In this document: piece after piece, positions 41,732 to 49,905 of the stretch
Layout of the letters: every line of letters starts with the position of its first letter
Position numbering within the stretch: the first letter of the stretch is position 1
Source of the DNA: CAZSPL01 sp964608735
GTDB lineage: Bacteria; JAJVIF01; JAPKYR01; CAZSPL01
Length of the DNA stretch: 50,329 bases
Direction of reading: 5' to 3'
NCBI GenBank assembly: GCA_964608735.1
Contig: CAZSPL010000005.1
Location: forward strand, 1-50,329
Program-made: the position numbers and the translations under genes
Notes under the pieces: generated by a model
Database searches by the model: none
Told to the model about the DNA's origin: nothing
The model's input: only the letters and a program-made list of their open reading frames with translations

Positions 41732-42835
41732 TTGGCTAAGGACCATACACAATTGAAGCCTTTCGAACCCATTTCCCCCGGGGATATCCTGCGCGAGGAG
41801 TTAGAGGCCCGCGATTGGACCCAGCAGGAGTTTTCCGAGATTATTGACAGGCCGTTGAAAACGGTAAACGAGATAATCCAGGGCAAGAAGGCGATAACTC
41901 CCGAGACAGCGAAGCTTTTCGGGGCTGCCCTCGGCACATCAGCTCAGCTTTGGCTGAACCTTGAATCAAATTACAGGCTGCATTCAGCCGATATTCAAAG
42001 GAAGGAAGAATCGGCATCAAGACGGGCTTATATATACAGCCTCGTTCCCGTCAGCGAGATGATGAATCGAGGATGGATTTCAAGGACGAAAAGCGCGAGC
42101 TCCATGGAGAATGCGATTCGCGAATTCTTCGGAGTAACCGAGCTGTCCGCTCTCAAACCGGCAATCTCCGGACTGCGCGTCGGCAGGGGGCGAAGCGTTG
42201 CCAAGGGTTCCATCTATGCCTGGCTGCGAAGGGTTGAAATAGCGGCTTCGGATTCGGATTCACCGCCGTATTCCGCGGCTCGACTGGGGAAGACGATAGA
42301 GAGCATCGTAAATTACAGCCGCGATGATGTTGATGGCCCACGCTGGGCGATAGAACATCTTCAGAGCATTGGCGTGCCGATTGTACTGCTGAAGCACCTG
42401 AAAAAGACATATATCGACGGCGCCGCGATATTCAGCAGCCCGCAGCCGATTGTAGGTTTGTCATTAAGAATTAAGAGGATCGACAATTTCTGGTTCACCC
42501 TTGTACATGAACTTGGGCACATCTTGCTTCATCAAGAAAGGCTTCTAAATCAGGCTATAATCGATTCCGAAAAGGATAACTGGCTCAAATCGTCCAGCGG
42601 CGATGAACACGAAGCGAACACCTTTGCGAGGAACGCGTTGATACCTCCAGATAAATATCGCGACTTCATTCGGGCTTGCTCGGGATTTTATTCCGAAGTA
42701 AGAATCCGCGATTTTGCGTCCTCTCTTGGTATATCACCCGCGATTGTGGTTGGGCGTCTGCAATGGGAAAAGAAGATCAACTACAGCAGTTTTCGCAAAC
42801 TCCTCGTCAGCGTCAATTTAGCGCCTTCCGAATAG
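41732..42835 (+). CDS. higA: HigA-like antitoxin fused to an ImmA/IrrE metallopeptidase domain
   Basis: 367 residues from TTG 41732 with AGAGG 5 nt upstream; an upstream in-frame TTG lies inside the toxin gene. Residues about 12-80 are a HigA-type XRE HTH (ISPGDILREELEARDWTQQE, EIIQGKKAITPETA, AALGTSAQLWLNLE). Residues about 200-340 are an ImmA/IrrE-type zinc protease domain with LVHELGHILLH (HELGH, residues 259-263) and a downstream acidic ligand candidate in GDEHEANTFARNALIP. Known family relatives combine repression with self-cleaving or anti-repressor activity. Here the domain may control antitoxin stability (inference). Confidence 0.87.
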   Translation: MAKDHTQLKPFEPISPGDILREELEARDWTQQEFSEIIDRPLKTVNEIIQGKKAITPETAKLFGAALGTSAQLWLNLESNYRLHSADIQRKEESASRRAYIYSLVPVSEMMNRGWISRTKSASSMENAIREFFGVTELSALKPAISGLRVGRGRSVAKGSIYAWLRRVEIAASDSDSPPYSAARLGKTIESIVNYSRDDVDGPRWAIEHLQSIGVPIVLLKHLKKTYIDGAAIFSSPQPIVGLSLRIKRIDNFWFTLVHELGHILLHQERLLNQAIIDSEKDNWLKSSSGDEHEANTFARNALIPPDKYRDFIRACSGFYSEVRIRDFASSLGISPAIVVGRLQWEKKINYSSFRKLLVSVNLAPSE

Positions 42836-42839
42836 CGTA

Positions 42840-44252
42840 TCAATAAACCCTCAAATACCTCTCCTGCTCCCACGAAGTAACCTGCGAAGTGTATTCCGTC
42901 CACTCCGCGCGTTTTGCGCGGCTCGTAAACTCCGCGACATGCGCGCCGACTATCTTCGCGATAAGCGGGTCTTCCTCGAATGCCTTCACCGCCTCGAACA
43001 CATTCGCAGGAAGCGTACCGATATTCCGCTGCTTCAGTTCGTAAACCGATAACTCGTAGACATTTTCATCTATCGGCGGCGGCGGCATGGTTTTCTTCTC
43101 GACCCCGTCCAGCCCCGCGCCGAGCATGCACGCGAGGGCGAGATACGGGTTGCACGACGGGTCGGGATGCCTCAGCTCTACGCGGGTCGATTTCCCCCTC
43201 GATGCCGGGATGCGGATTAGCGGTGAGCGGTTGCGCTCCGACCAGGCTATCCGCACCGGGGCCTCGAATCCCGGCACAAGCCGTTTGTATGAGTTTATCG
43301 TCGGGTTGGTGAATATCGACATTCCGCGCGTATGCTCTATCAGCCCGGCGATATAGTAGCGACAGGTGTCCGAAAGCCCCATCGAGCCGCCTTGCTCCTC
43401 GAATGCGTTGACGCCGTCTTTGAACAGAGACTGGTTTGTATGCATCCCCGAGCCGTTCTCCCCGAATATCGGCTTGGGCATGAATGTCGCATGCAGACCG
43501 TGGTCGAGGGCCACTGTCTTGACGACGATGCGGAATGTCACCACGCGGTCGGCGGTGGTGAGAGCATCGGCGTACTTGAAATCTATCTCATGCTGCGATG
43601 GCGCGACTTCGTGATGCGCCGCCTCTATTTCGAATCCCATCTGTTCGAGGGCGCTGACCATGTCGTGGCGCGCTTCCTCTCCCCTGTCCACCGGCAGGAG
43701 GTCGAAATAGCCCGCCGCGTCGTGGGTCTGGGTTGTCGGCTGGCCGTTGGCTGCTTTCTCGAAAAGGAAAAACTCCATCTCCGGCCCGGCCATCATCTGG
43801 AATCCCTTCTTCGCGGCATATGCTATCTGCTTCTTCAAAATCGTCCGGGCGCATCCCGCGAATTCGCTCCCGTCAGGCTGCTGGATATCACATATGAATC
43901 TCGCGGTGACGCCCCGGTACGGGTTCGTGAAACGAGACAGCCTCCGGTCGTTCACCTGGCCGGGGAACAGCCCCGCTTGTATCGCGGGCACATACTCCGG
44001 AAGCGTCCACGGCAGCACTTCGAATGTGTCGGGGTCGGGCCTTAGCCGCATGTCGGACTCATTGATGCGCGCGAATCCCTCCACCGACGAACCGTCGAAC
44101 ATGATCCCTTCTTCGAACGCCTTGTCCACCTGCGATACCGGCACCTCGACATTCTTGGTCAGGCCGAGGATGTCCGTAAACTGCAGGCGGATGAACTTGA
44201 TGGGGTATGCATTGATGGCTTCCCGTATTCGGTCGGGTACGCTGTCTGGCAT
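42840..44252 (-). CDS. glnA: Glutamine synthetase, type I
   Basis: 470 residues from ATG 44252 with GGGAGG upstream; the open frame begins earlier at a TTG. Signatures: IMFDGSSVEGF, PEMEFFLFEK, HEVAPSQHEIDF, NGSGMHTNQSLF and NRSPLIRIPASRGKSTRVEL, with a typical SWEQERYLRVY end. The segment where adenylylated enzymes carry the modified Tyr is replaced by the shorter DENVYELSVYEL, so it looks like the GSI-alpha type, feedback controlled rather than adenylylated. It is 4 nt from the end of the convergent higA and divergent from asnA. Confidence 0.95.
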   Translation of the reverse strand: MPDSVPDRIREAINAYPIKFIRLQFTDILGLTKNVEVPVSQVDKAFEEGIMFDGSSVEGFARINESDMRLRPDPDTFEVLPWTLPEYVPAIQAGLFPGQVNDRRLSRFTNPYRGVTARFICDIQQPDGSEFAGCARTILKKQIAYAAKKGFQMMAGPEMEFFLFEKAANGQPTTQTHDAAGYFDLLPVDRGEEARHDMVSALEQMGFEIEAAHHEVAPSQHEIDFKYADALTTADRVVTFRIVVKTVALDHGLHATFMPKPIFGENGSGMHTNQSLFKDGVNAFEEQGGSMGLSDTCRYYIAGLIEHTRGMSIFTNPTINSYKRLVPGFEAPVRIAWSERNRSPLIRIPASRGKSTRVELRHPDPSCNPYLALACMLGAGLDGVEKKTMPPPPIDENVYELSVYELKQRNIGTLPANVFEAVKAFEEDPLIAKIVGAHVAEFTSRAKRAEWTEYTSQVTSWEQERYLRVY

Positions 44253-44385
44253 CTCTCCTCCCGGCAATATGTTTCAAAGCATCTTTATTCCAAACGGGTT
44301 CGATGTCAAGATGGATTTGCGGTTTGTGGATAAATTCCGGTTATCACCGGCAGAGGGGATATTTATATCTCCCCGCGCTACGGCA

Positions 44386-44414
44386 TTGTTTTTTCAAATA
44401 TATCATGTTATTAT
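44386..44414 (+). promoter_or_regulatory. Promoter of asnA
   Basis: TTGTTT (44386-44391), a 17-nt spacer and TATTAT (44409-44414), in the intergenic space between divergent glnA and asnA. GGAGG follows 11 nt before the asnA ATG. An interrupted GGGGATAT/ATAT-CT-CCCC repeat lies just upstream, near 44356-44374. Confidence 0.6.
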
Positions 44415-44459
44415 TTCGCGCCTTTGATTTGAGTAATCTCGTAGGAGGATTTAGCTTAA

Positions 44460-45590
44460 ATGTCTGACAAGAAAGCAGATCTGGCCGGGCCCGGAATAGG
44501 CGATTACAGCCTGCTCGAGAAAGTCCTGCCGGATGACTATGTTCCCCTTCTCAACCCGAAGGAGACGCAGGAAGCTATCACCGCGGTGAAGAATTACATC
44601 GAGGATGGCCTCTGCAAAGAGCTCAACCTCATCCGCGTCGAGTGCCCGTTGATCGTCGACCGCGAAAGCGGCATGAACGACTACCTCGACCGCGACGGCT
44701 CCCGTACGCCGATCGATTTCCACATCTCCAACGACTACGACAAGCATCCGATCGATGCACAGGTCGTGCAGGCCGCCACCAAGTGGAAGCGCTTTGCCCT
44801 CAAGGAGTTCCTCATGAAGCCGGGCGAGGGCCTGTATACAGACATGCGCGCGGTTCGCAAGGATTATTTCCTCGACCACGACCACAGTTCCTATGTCGAT
44901 CAGTGGGACTGGGAGAAGGTCATAACCCCCAATGACCGCAATCTCGATTACCTCAAGGATGTCGTGAACAAGCTCTGGAAAATCATCGTCGGTGCCGGGA
45001 AGCATGCCCGCGAGCTTTTCCCTGCGCTCAAGACCGACAAGTATGATGAGATCCCCGACACCCTCAAGTTCCTGCACGCCGAGGAAATCCTCGCGGAATT
45101 CCCCGACCTCCCGCGCAAGCAGCGCGAGACGGAAATCATCAAGAAATACCCCGCTATTTTCATCATCGGCATAGGCTGGACCCTCAAGGACGGCTATCCG
45201 CACGAGATGAGGGCGGCGGATTACGATGACTGGGTGACACCGACCATCAAGAAGAACGGCGATGAGATGCACGGCCTTAACGGCGACATACTCGTATGGA
45301 ACCCCGTAACCAAGAGGCGCCACGAACTGTCGTCCATGGGCATCCGCGTCACCAAGGACACCCTCAAGCAGCAGCTCGAGATCACGAATCAGCTCGATTT
45401 CCTCAAGCTGCCGTACCACAAGATGATCCTGGATGACCAGATCCCGCTTTCCATCGGCGGCGGTATCGGACAGTCGAGGACATACATGTACCTGCTGCGC
45501 AAGGCTCACCTCGGTGAGTGCAGCGTCACAGTATGGCCCCAGATCCTCAAGGATCTGTGCGCGAAGAAGCATATCAACGTGCTTGAGTAA
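44460..45590 (+). CDS. asnA: Aspartate-ammonia ligase (asparagine synthetase A)
   Basis: A 376-residue class-II aminoacyl-tRNA-synthetase-like enzyme that makes asparagine from aspartate, ammonia and ATP. Recognisable blocks: LNLIRVECPLIVDRESGMND, ISNDYDKHPIDAQVVQAATK, GEGLYTDMRAVRKDYFLDHD, HSSYVDQWDWEKVI and SIGGGIGQSRTYMYLLRKAH (motif 3 type). It is about 40 residues longer than E. coli AsnA, through an insert around residues 195-235 (PDTLKFLHAEEILAEFPDLP). It pairs logically with the divergent glnA as ammonia-assimilating enzymes. Confidence 0.95.
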   Translation: MSDKKADLAGPGIGDYSLLEKVLPDDYVPLLNPKETQEAITAVKNYIEDGLCKELNLIRVECPLIVDRESGMNDYLDRDGSRTPIDFHISNDYDKHPIDAQVVQAATKWKRFALKEFLMKPGEGLYTDMRAVRKDYFLDHDHSSYVDQWDWEKVITPNDRNLDYLKDVVNKLWKIIVGAGKHARELFPALKTDKYDEIPDTLKFLHAEEILAEFPDLPRKQRETEIIKKYPAIFIIGIGWTLKDGYPHEMRAADYDDWVTPTIKKNGDEMHGLNGDILVWNPVTKRRHELSSMGIRVTKDTLKQQLEITNQLDFLKLPYHKMILDDQIPLSIGGGIGQSRTYMYLLRKAHLGECSVTVWPQILKDLCAKKHINVLE

Positions 45591-45621
45591 TCCGGGAACC
45601 CGGTAAAAAATGTCGACCACG

Positions 45622-45648
45622 CCACCCGCAAGGGTGGTGTTTATTTGC
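45622..45648 (+). terminator. Rho-independent terminator of asnA
   Basis: Stem CCACCC (45622-45627), loop GCAA, GGGTGG (45632-45637), followed by TGTTTATTT. It lies 32 nt after the asnA stop. Confidence 0.75.
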
Positions 45649-45728
45649 CCTTGAATAGTTCACTTGTGAATTGTTAAATCATCTTAAACATGGTAACTTT
45701 AGATATTCGGTGTAGCGGGAGGTCAAGG

Positions 45729-48700
45729 ATGATGTATGGTGCCAAGGTTTCAAGTGTTGCTATCGTGCTGATGGCGGCGCTTTTTCTTTTTGGATGCAGC
45801 GGGTCAGCGGGAATGAATCCGGCTCTTCCCGGAAGCCCGGGGAATGAGATAACAGGGGATGAGCAAGTGGGTACGATGCGGGATCTTCCCGTATCTTCGC
45901 CGGGACACAAACTCGCCGGGATATTCAACCTCGAATTCGACTTCGCGAACCGGCAGATAAAGGTGGTGGCGATGAGGGAGGCGTCGGCGCATTACGATGC
46001 TACCGGCCTGCTTCTACCACCGAACTGCAACGACTGCATATCAATTGTATGGATCGATTCAGATACGGCGGCGAATGTCATTGAATACTATGTTTTCCTG
46101 AAAAATCCGGGCCCGGTTACCGTATTTGATGTGAAGGGAATACTTATGTCCAACCAGGAGGGATGGAGGATACTCGACTGCTATGGCTACACTCCATTGT
46201 ATGATGATGGGCCTCCCGTTTTATATAACCCATATAATGAATTCAGAACGTCGTTGTCCTACAGCTATAAAATTACGCCGGGCGAACAATGCGAGGCAAG
46301 ATATTACGTCCAATATCCCGACAACCCGGATTTCGGCGGCCTCAAGTACGTAGTCGATGTCAGTTGGCCCGATTACTGCAAGGAGCCTTATGAGTTTACG
46401 ATTGAAGGCCCGGGTAGTATGGCGGCCCAGCCTGGGGACTACTCGATAAGCGCTGATACCAAAGATCATCAGAAGGATGAGACAAGTGTGGTTATCGACG
46501 GCTCCCCGATCGGGGCCGGAGAAATCCAGTTGCAAGCAGGGAGTATCTGGGTAAGCACCAGGCACTGGCATGGTTCTTTTCACTTCCCGGGAGTGGAAGC
46601 CGGATATCCACCCGGTAAGTACGAGCTGTTATGCCGTGCTTATTCCAGCACCGCTTTACCGGTGATTCAATTGCTAAATGTCAATATATCCGAATACCCG
46701 ATGCCGAAGGATGTAACTCCTGGTTACTTGAATATAAGTCCGAATTCAATTTCTCGTTGTGATGATTTGATGATAATCGGGGGTAGCCGTGAAATCGCGC
46801 TTTTTAAAATGCTGAGCCCCACATCCCCATCGTTCCTCGGCACGGTCGACTTTTCGGGTGAAGGGCTTCGCAATCTCGGGATGCTCGTGGACGACGATGT
46901 CATCATCGTGAGAAACGATAACAACCCGGGAATTCCCTGGAATGATAATTTCGGAATCGTTGACATTTCAAATCCATCCGAGCCCGCGCTTATCGATGTA
47001 ATAAACCTGCCTGATGGATGGGAAAATTATTTCGGATTTCACCTGCTCGATGGTTTTTTGATTCTGATGCAATATAAATTGGGGAATGATCCTTACGTAA
47101 TCGACAAAATCAGGATATATGATGTCAGCCCGCCCTCGCAATCCCATATGGAAATGGAAATCGAATATCCAAGTGGCTTTTACCCGACAGCTTCTATTTT
47201 GGAAGGAGACAAACTGTACCTGATCGGCAATTCCAGGATGGTCATTTACAGTTGCGAGCCGGCAGTCGGCCTCGTCTTGCTGTCGGATTACGCAATTCCC
47301 TCATTGCCAGATAGGATCAGCTATGCTCTCGCTAAGGGATATATGTACATCGGCGGGTTTGACGGGGTTCATACTTTCGATGTCGAACCGGGTGAACAGG
47401 CTCATTATGTGGGGCATTTTTATGATGGGGTGGAGGCTGAGAATTTACTTGCCCTCGGGGATTACCTTTACATTTCATTTTACAATTACGAACCACACAT
47501 AGAATACATGGGCCCAGTTAACATCGCGAATCCGGAGTTGCCGGAAGTGCTTGCGCCGGTTGAGGGGCATCTGGTCGAAGATGTCTGGGCTGTCGAGGGA
47601 AATAGAATTTATGCCTACCTCTACGATAAAGCAGTAACCTCGATGCAAACCGGAGTGCAGGTAATGGATTTAACCAATCCCGAACTACCCGTCTTTAATG
47701 TTTGGCATTGCGGGTACAGCAGCCTCCGGAAAGAAGGCGTGTTGATAGACGGAAATTTATATGTCCTGGCGTACGATCTGGGCGTTCTTTCTCTTGACGT
47801 TTCCAATCCTTCATCGATGAACGTCTCGAATACATTCTTTACAATTTGTGCGCCGCGGGCGGTTGAGGTAGTCGGCTCGACGGGATATATCCTCGACGCC
47901 GATGGATGGCTCAAAGTTGTGGATATATCATCACCGGCGCGATGCAGGGTTGTGGATATCTTGCCAAAACCGCCTTGCGAATCGCCGGGTTGCGAAGGCA
48001 ACGCGGACCTCGATCTCTGGAATGACTATTTGGTAGCGTTGAATTTTAGCTACACTAACGACGATTTAAGGCTGTATGACATATCCGACCCCTTCCACCC
48101 GCAGCTCGTTGCGTCACAAGAGGGCTTAGGCAGCGGCCACCTGGACATGGACGGGGACCTCGGTATAAGAACCTATCCCGAAATACAGCCGTTCGTCATC
48201 AACTCGCCGCAGGATATTCAGATTTATGATAAAATCCAGAAGGAATATTATGAGGCCGCGATTCATGATAGCCTGGTTTATGCCGTAACCAACTATACAT
48301 TCAATCCTCCGCCGATGCCGATAATACCGGAGCTGCATGTGCTCGATCCACTCGCCGCGCCCGGGGAACAGAAACTGAAGGGCATAAGCCTTCCCGGGTA
48401 CCTTTATTCGATCGCCATATCGGGCAAATACGCTTATATCAGTGATGACTTAACGGGAATCGATATTGTGAAAATCGAGCCGTGGAATGAGATGGAGTTT
48501 ATCGATTCCTGCGCCACGGCGGCAACCCCGGGAAGGTTGATAAGAAAGGGACCGCTGATCATTTCACTATATGGCGAGAACACTTCCGGCGGTTGGGAGC
48601 TGTTCTACCGCGATCTAACTGGACGACTCCATTCGGTATTTTATACCGATTCATCGATCACATTGCCATGCGATGCCTGCATCGATAATGGCAGCATCTA

Positions 48701-48746
48701 CATCTGCGACCCATATACCGGCCTGCACATTTACCAGGCCTGGTGA
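45729..48746 (+). CDS. Large lipoprotein with LVIVD-type repeats
   Basis: 1005 residues from ATG 45729 (GGAGG 6 nt upstream), signal peptide with lipobox LFGC (Cys23). Residues about 60-330 are strand-rich and contain a faint echo of the shared lipoprotein module (VFDVKGILMSN, YVVDVSW, RIYAYLYD-like strands). From about residue 340 on there are multiple LVIVD repeats with the D-I-S-N-P motif: FGIVDISNPSEPALI, VQVMDLTNPELPVF, LSLDVSNPSSMNV, LKVVDISSPARCRV, LRLYDISDPFHPQL. They probably form a beta-propeller on the cell surface. Lower GC than its neighbours. It ends 6 bp before the convergent gene at 48752. Confidence 0.88.
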   Translation: MMYGAKVSSVAIVLMAALFLFGCSGSAGMNPALPGSPGNEITGDEQVGTMRDLPVSSPGHKLAGIFNLEFDFANRQIKVVAMREASAHYDATGLLLPPNCNDCISIVWIDSDTAANVIEYYVFLKNPGPVTVFDVKGILMSNQEGWRILDCYGYTPLYDDGPPVLYNPYNEFRTSLSYSYKITPGEQCEARYYVQYPDNPDFGGLKYVVDVSWPDYCKEPYEFTIEGPGSMAAQPGDYSISADTKDHQKDETSVVIDGSPIGAGEIQLQAGSIWVSTRHWHGSFHFPGVEAGYPPGKYELLCRAYSSTALPVIQLLNVNISEYPMPKDVTPGYLNISPNSISRCDDLMIIGGSREIALFKMLSPTSPSFLGTVDFSGEGLRNLGMLVDDDVIIVRNDNNPGIPWNDNFGIVDISNPSEPALIDVINLPDGWENYFGFHLLDGFLILMQYKLGNDPYVIDKIRIYDVSPPSQSHMEMEIEYPSGFYPTASILEGDKLYLIGNSRMVIYSCEPAVGLVLLSDYAIPSLPDRISYALAKGYMYIGGFDGVHTFDVEPGEQAHYVGHFYDGVEAENLLALGDYLYISFYNYEPHIEYMGPVNIANPELPEVLAPVEGHLVEDVWAVEGNRIYAYLYDKAVTSMQTGVQVMDLTNPELPVFNVWHCGYSSLRKEGVLIDGNLYVLAYDLGVLSLDVSNPSSMNVSNTFFTICAPRAVEVVGSTGYILDADGWLKVVDISSPARCRVVDILPKPPCESPGCEGNADLDLWNDYLVALNFSYTNDDLRLYDISDPFHPQLVASQEGLGSGHLDMDGDLGIRTYPEIQPFVINSPQDIQIYDKIQKEYYEAAIHDSLVYAVTNYTFNPPPMPIIPELHVLDPLAAPGEQKLKGISLPGYLYSIAISGKYAYISDDLTGIDIVKIEPWNEMEFIDSCATAATPGRLIRKGPLIISLYGENTSGGWELFYRDLTGRLHSVFYTDSSITLPCDACIDNGSIYICDPYTGLHIYQAW

Positions 48747-48751
48747 TGTAA

Positions 48752-49252
48752 CTACGGATACATCACTATCTCGTCGAAGAAGATGTAGATGGAATCTCTT
48801 TCGATGTCGTTGATGCGGTAATCGGCGTACACCGGGGCGAAGCCCCACCGCTTGATAATAACCTCGAACTCGAAATCCTGACCCTCGTACCTGTTGACGT
48901 CCACCTGGAACGCGTCGTTGAAGTTCGCCCATTCGCCCGGAAATTCATCGTAGATGGGCCAGAACTGCCCCGACGTCTCCGTGTACGATTTGCAGTATCC
49001 CCCGGCGGCTTTTAATTCCACCGAGCACCCGGGCACCGCGTAACCGAGCGGGTCGATTACGCGCAGGTACAGGTCGATCGTCGTGTCGTAGACGAACGGC
49101 GGATTGTTGTAACCGCCTCCTCCATATCCCCCTCCATACCCGGGCCCGCTGTACATCCCGGCATAATTACCCGGCGGGCATCCGCACAGGGCGAATGGAA
49201 TCGCCGCGACAAGCATCGCGAGAAGGATCCGCGCAAGCCTTGCGTTCTTCAT
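48752..49252 (-). CDS. Small lipoprotein with Gly-rich linker
   Basis: 166 residues with signal peptide and lipobox LCGC (Cys25), then a Gly/Tyr-rich linker (SGPGYGGGYGGGGYNN). A compact beta domain follows (IDLYLRVIDPLGYAVPGCSV, FEVIIKRWGFAPVYADYRIN) resembling carboxypeptidase-regulatory or Ig-like sandwiches. GGAGG precedes the ATG. Function unknown. Confidence 0.8.
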   Translation of the reverse strand: MKNARLARILLAMLVAAIPFALCGCPPGNYAGMYSGPGYGGGYGGGGYNNPPFVYDTTIDLYLRVIDPLGYAVPGCSVELKAAGGYCKSYTETSGQFWPIYDEFPGEWANFNDAFQVDVNRYEGQDFEFEVIIKRWGFAPVYADYRINDIERDSIYIFFDEIVMYP

Positions 49253-49353
49253 AGCATACCTCCAGCAACCGGTTGGCTATCTGAATTTATCAGATTGAAT
49301 TGATGGATGTCACACGCTTGTGTAAAACCGGGGAAAGAAATTTCAGGAAAAAA

Positions 49354-49848
49354 TTACTTCTTCGCCAACTGCTTCTTCGCGTACCGCAATAACCCGCCCG
49401 CCTCGACGATGCCCATCACTTCGGGCGGCAGTGCCGGGAATGAATATTCCCCGCTCTTGACCTTCAGCTTGCCCTTCTCTAAGTCGATTTCAATCTGCTC
49501 GCCGTCTTCGATGAGTTTCGTCGCGTCTTTCAATTCAATGACCGGCAGCCCTTCGTTGATGGCATTGCGGAAAAACAGCCGCGCGAAGCTCTCCGCCACA
49601 ACCGCGCCGACCTTGTTCTCGACGAGGCATGTCGCCGCCTGCTCGCGCGATGAGCCGCACCCGAAATTTTTCCCGGCCACGATGACATCGCCGGGCTTCA
49701 CCCTCTGGACGAATGTCGGGTCGAGGTCTTCCAGCGCGTGCTTGCCCATCTCGGCGCGCTCGGTCACCGTGTAGGTATATTTGCCGGGGAAGATGACATC
49801 GGTGTTGATGTCGTTCCCGTATTTGAATACTCTTCCTTTGATAACCAT
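49354..49848 (-). CDS. leuD: 3-isopropylmalate dehydratase small subunit (LeuD/aconitase-type)
   Basis: 164 residues from ATG 49848 with GGAGG 6 nt upstream. Swivel domain of the aconitase superfamily: NDINTDVIFPGKYTYT, the conserved FGCGSSREQAA and SFARLFFRNAINEGLPVIEL. With LeuC it isomerises isopropylmalate in leucine synthesis; the small subunit of the related homoaconitase/citramalate enzymes is very similar, so the substrate is not certain. No large subunit is visible. The upstream side is a repeat cluster, so it is separated from any leuC. Confidence 0.9.
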   Translation of the reverse strand: MVIKGRVFKYGNDINTDVIFPGKYTYTVTERAEMGKHALEDLDPTFVQRVKPGDVIVAGKNFGCGSSREQAATCLVENKVGAVVAESFARLFFRNAINEGLPVIELKDATKLIEDGEQIEIDLEKGKLKVKSGEYSFPALPPEVMGIVEAGGLLRYAKKQLAKK

Positions 49849-49905
49849 TCCAAGCCTCCTGAAATTCATCCGCTGGATATTATAACCGATTTATACATTG
49901 ACTAC

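Noticed and set aside
44451..45620. 389-residue minus-strand open frame opposite asnA
   Set aside because: It mirrors a well-defined asnA in every codon, has no ribosome binding site, and its residue composition (long V/L/E/D runs) is that of antisense reading of GC-rich third positions.
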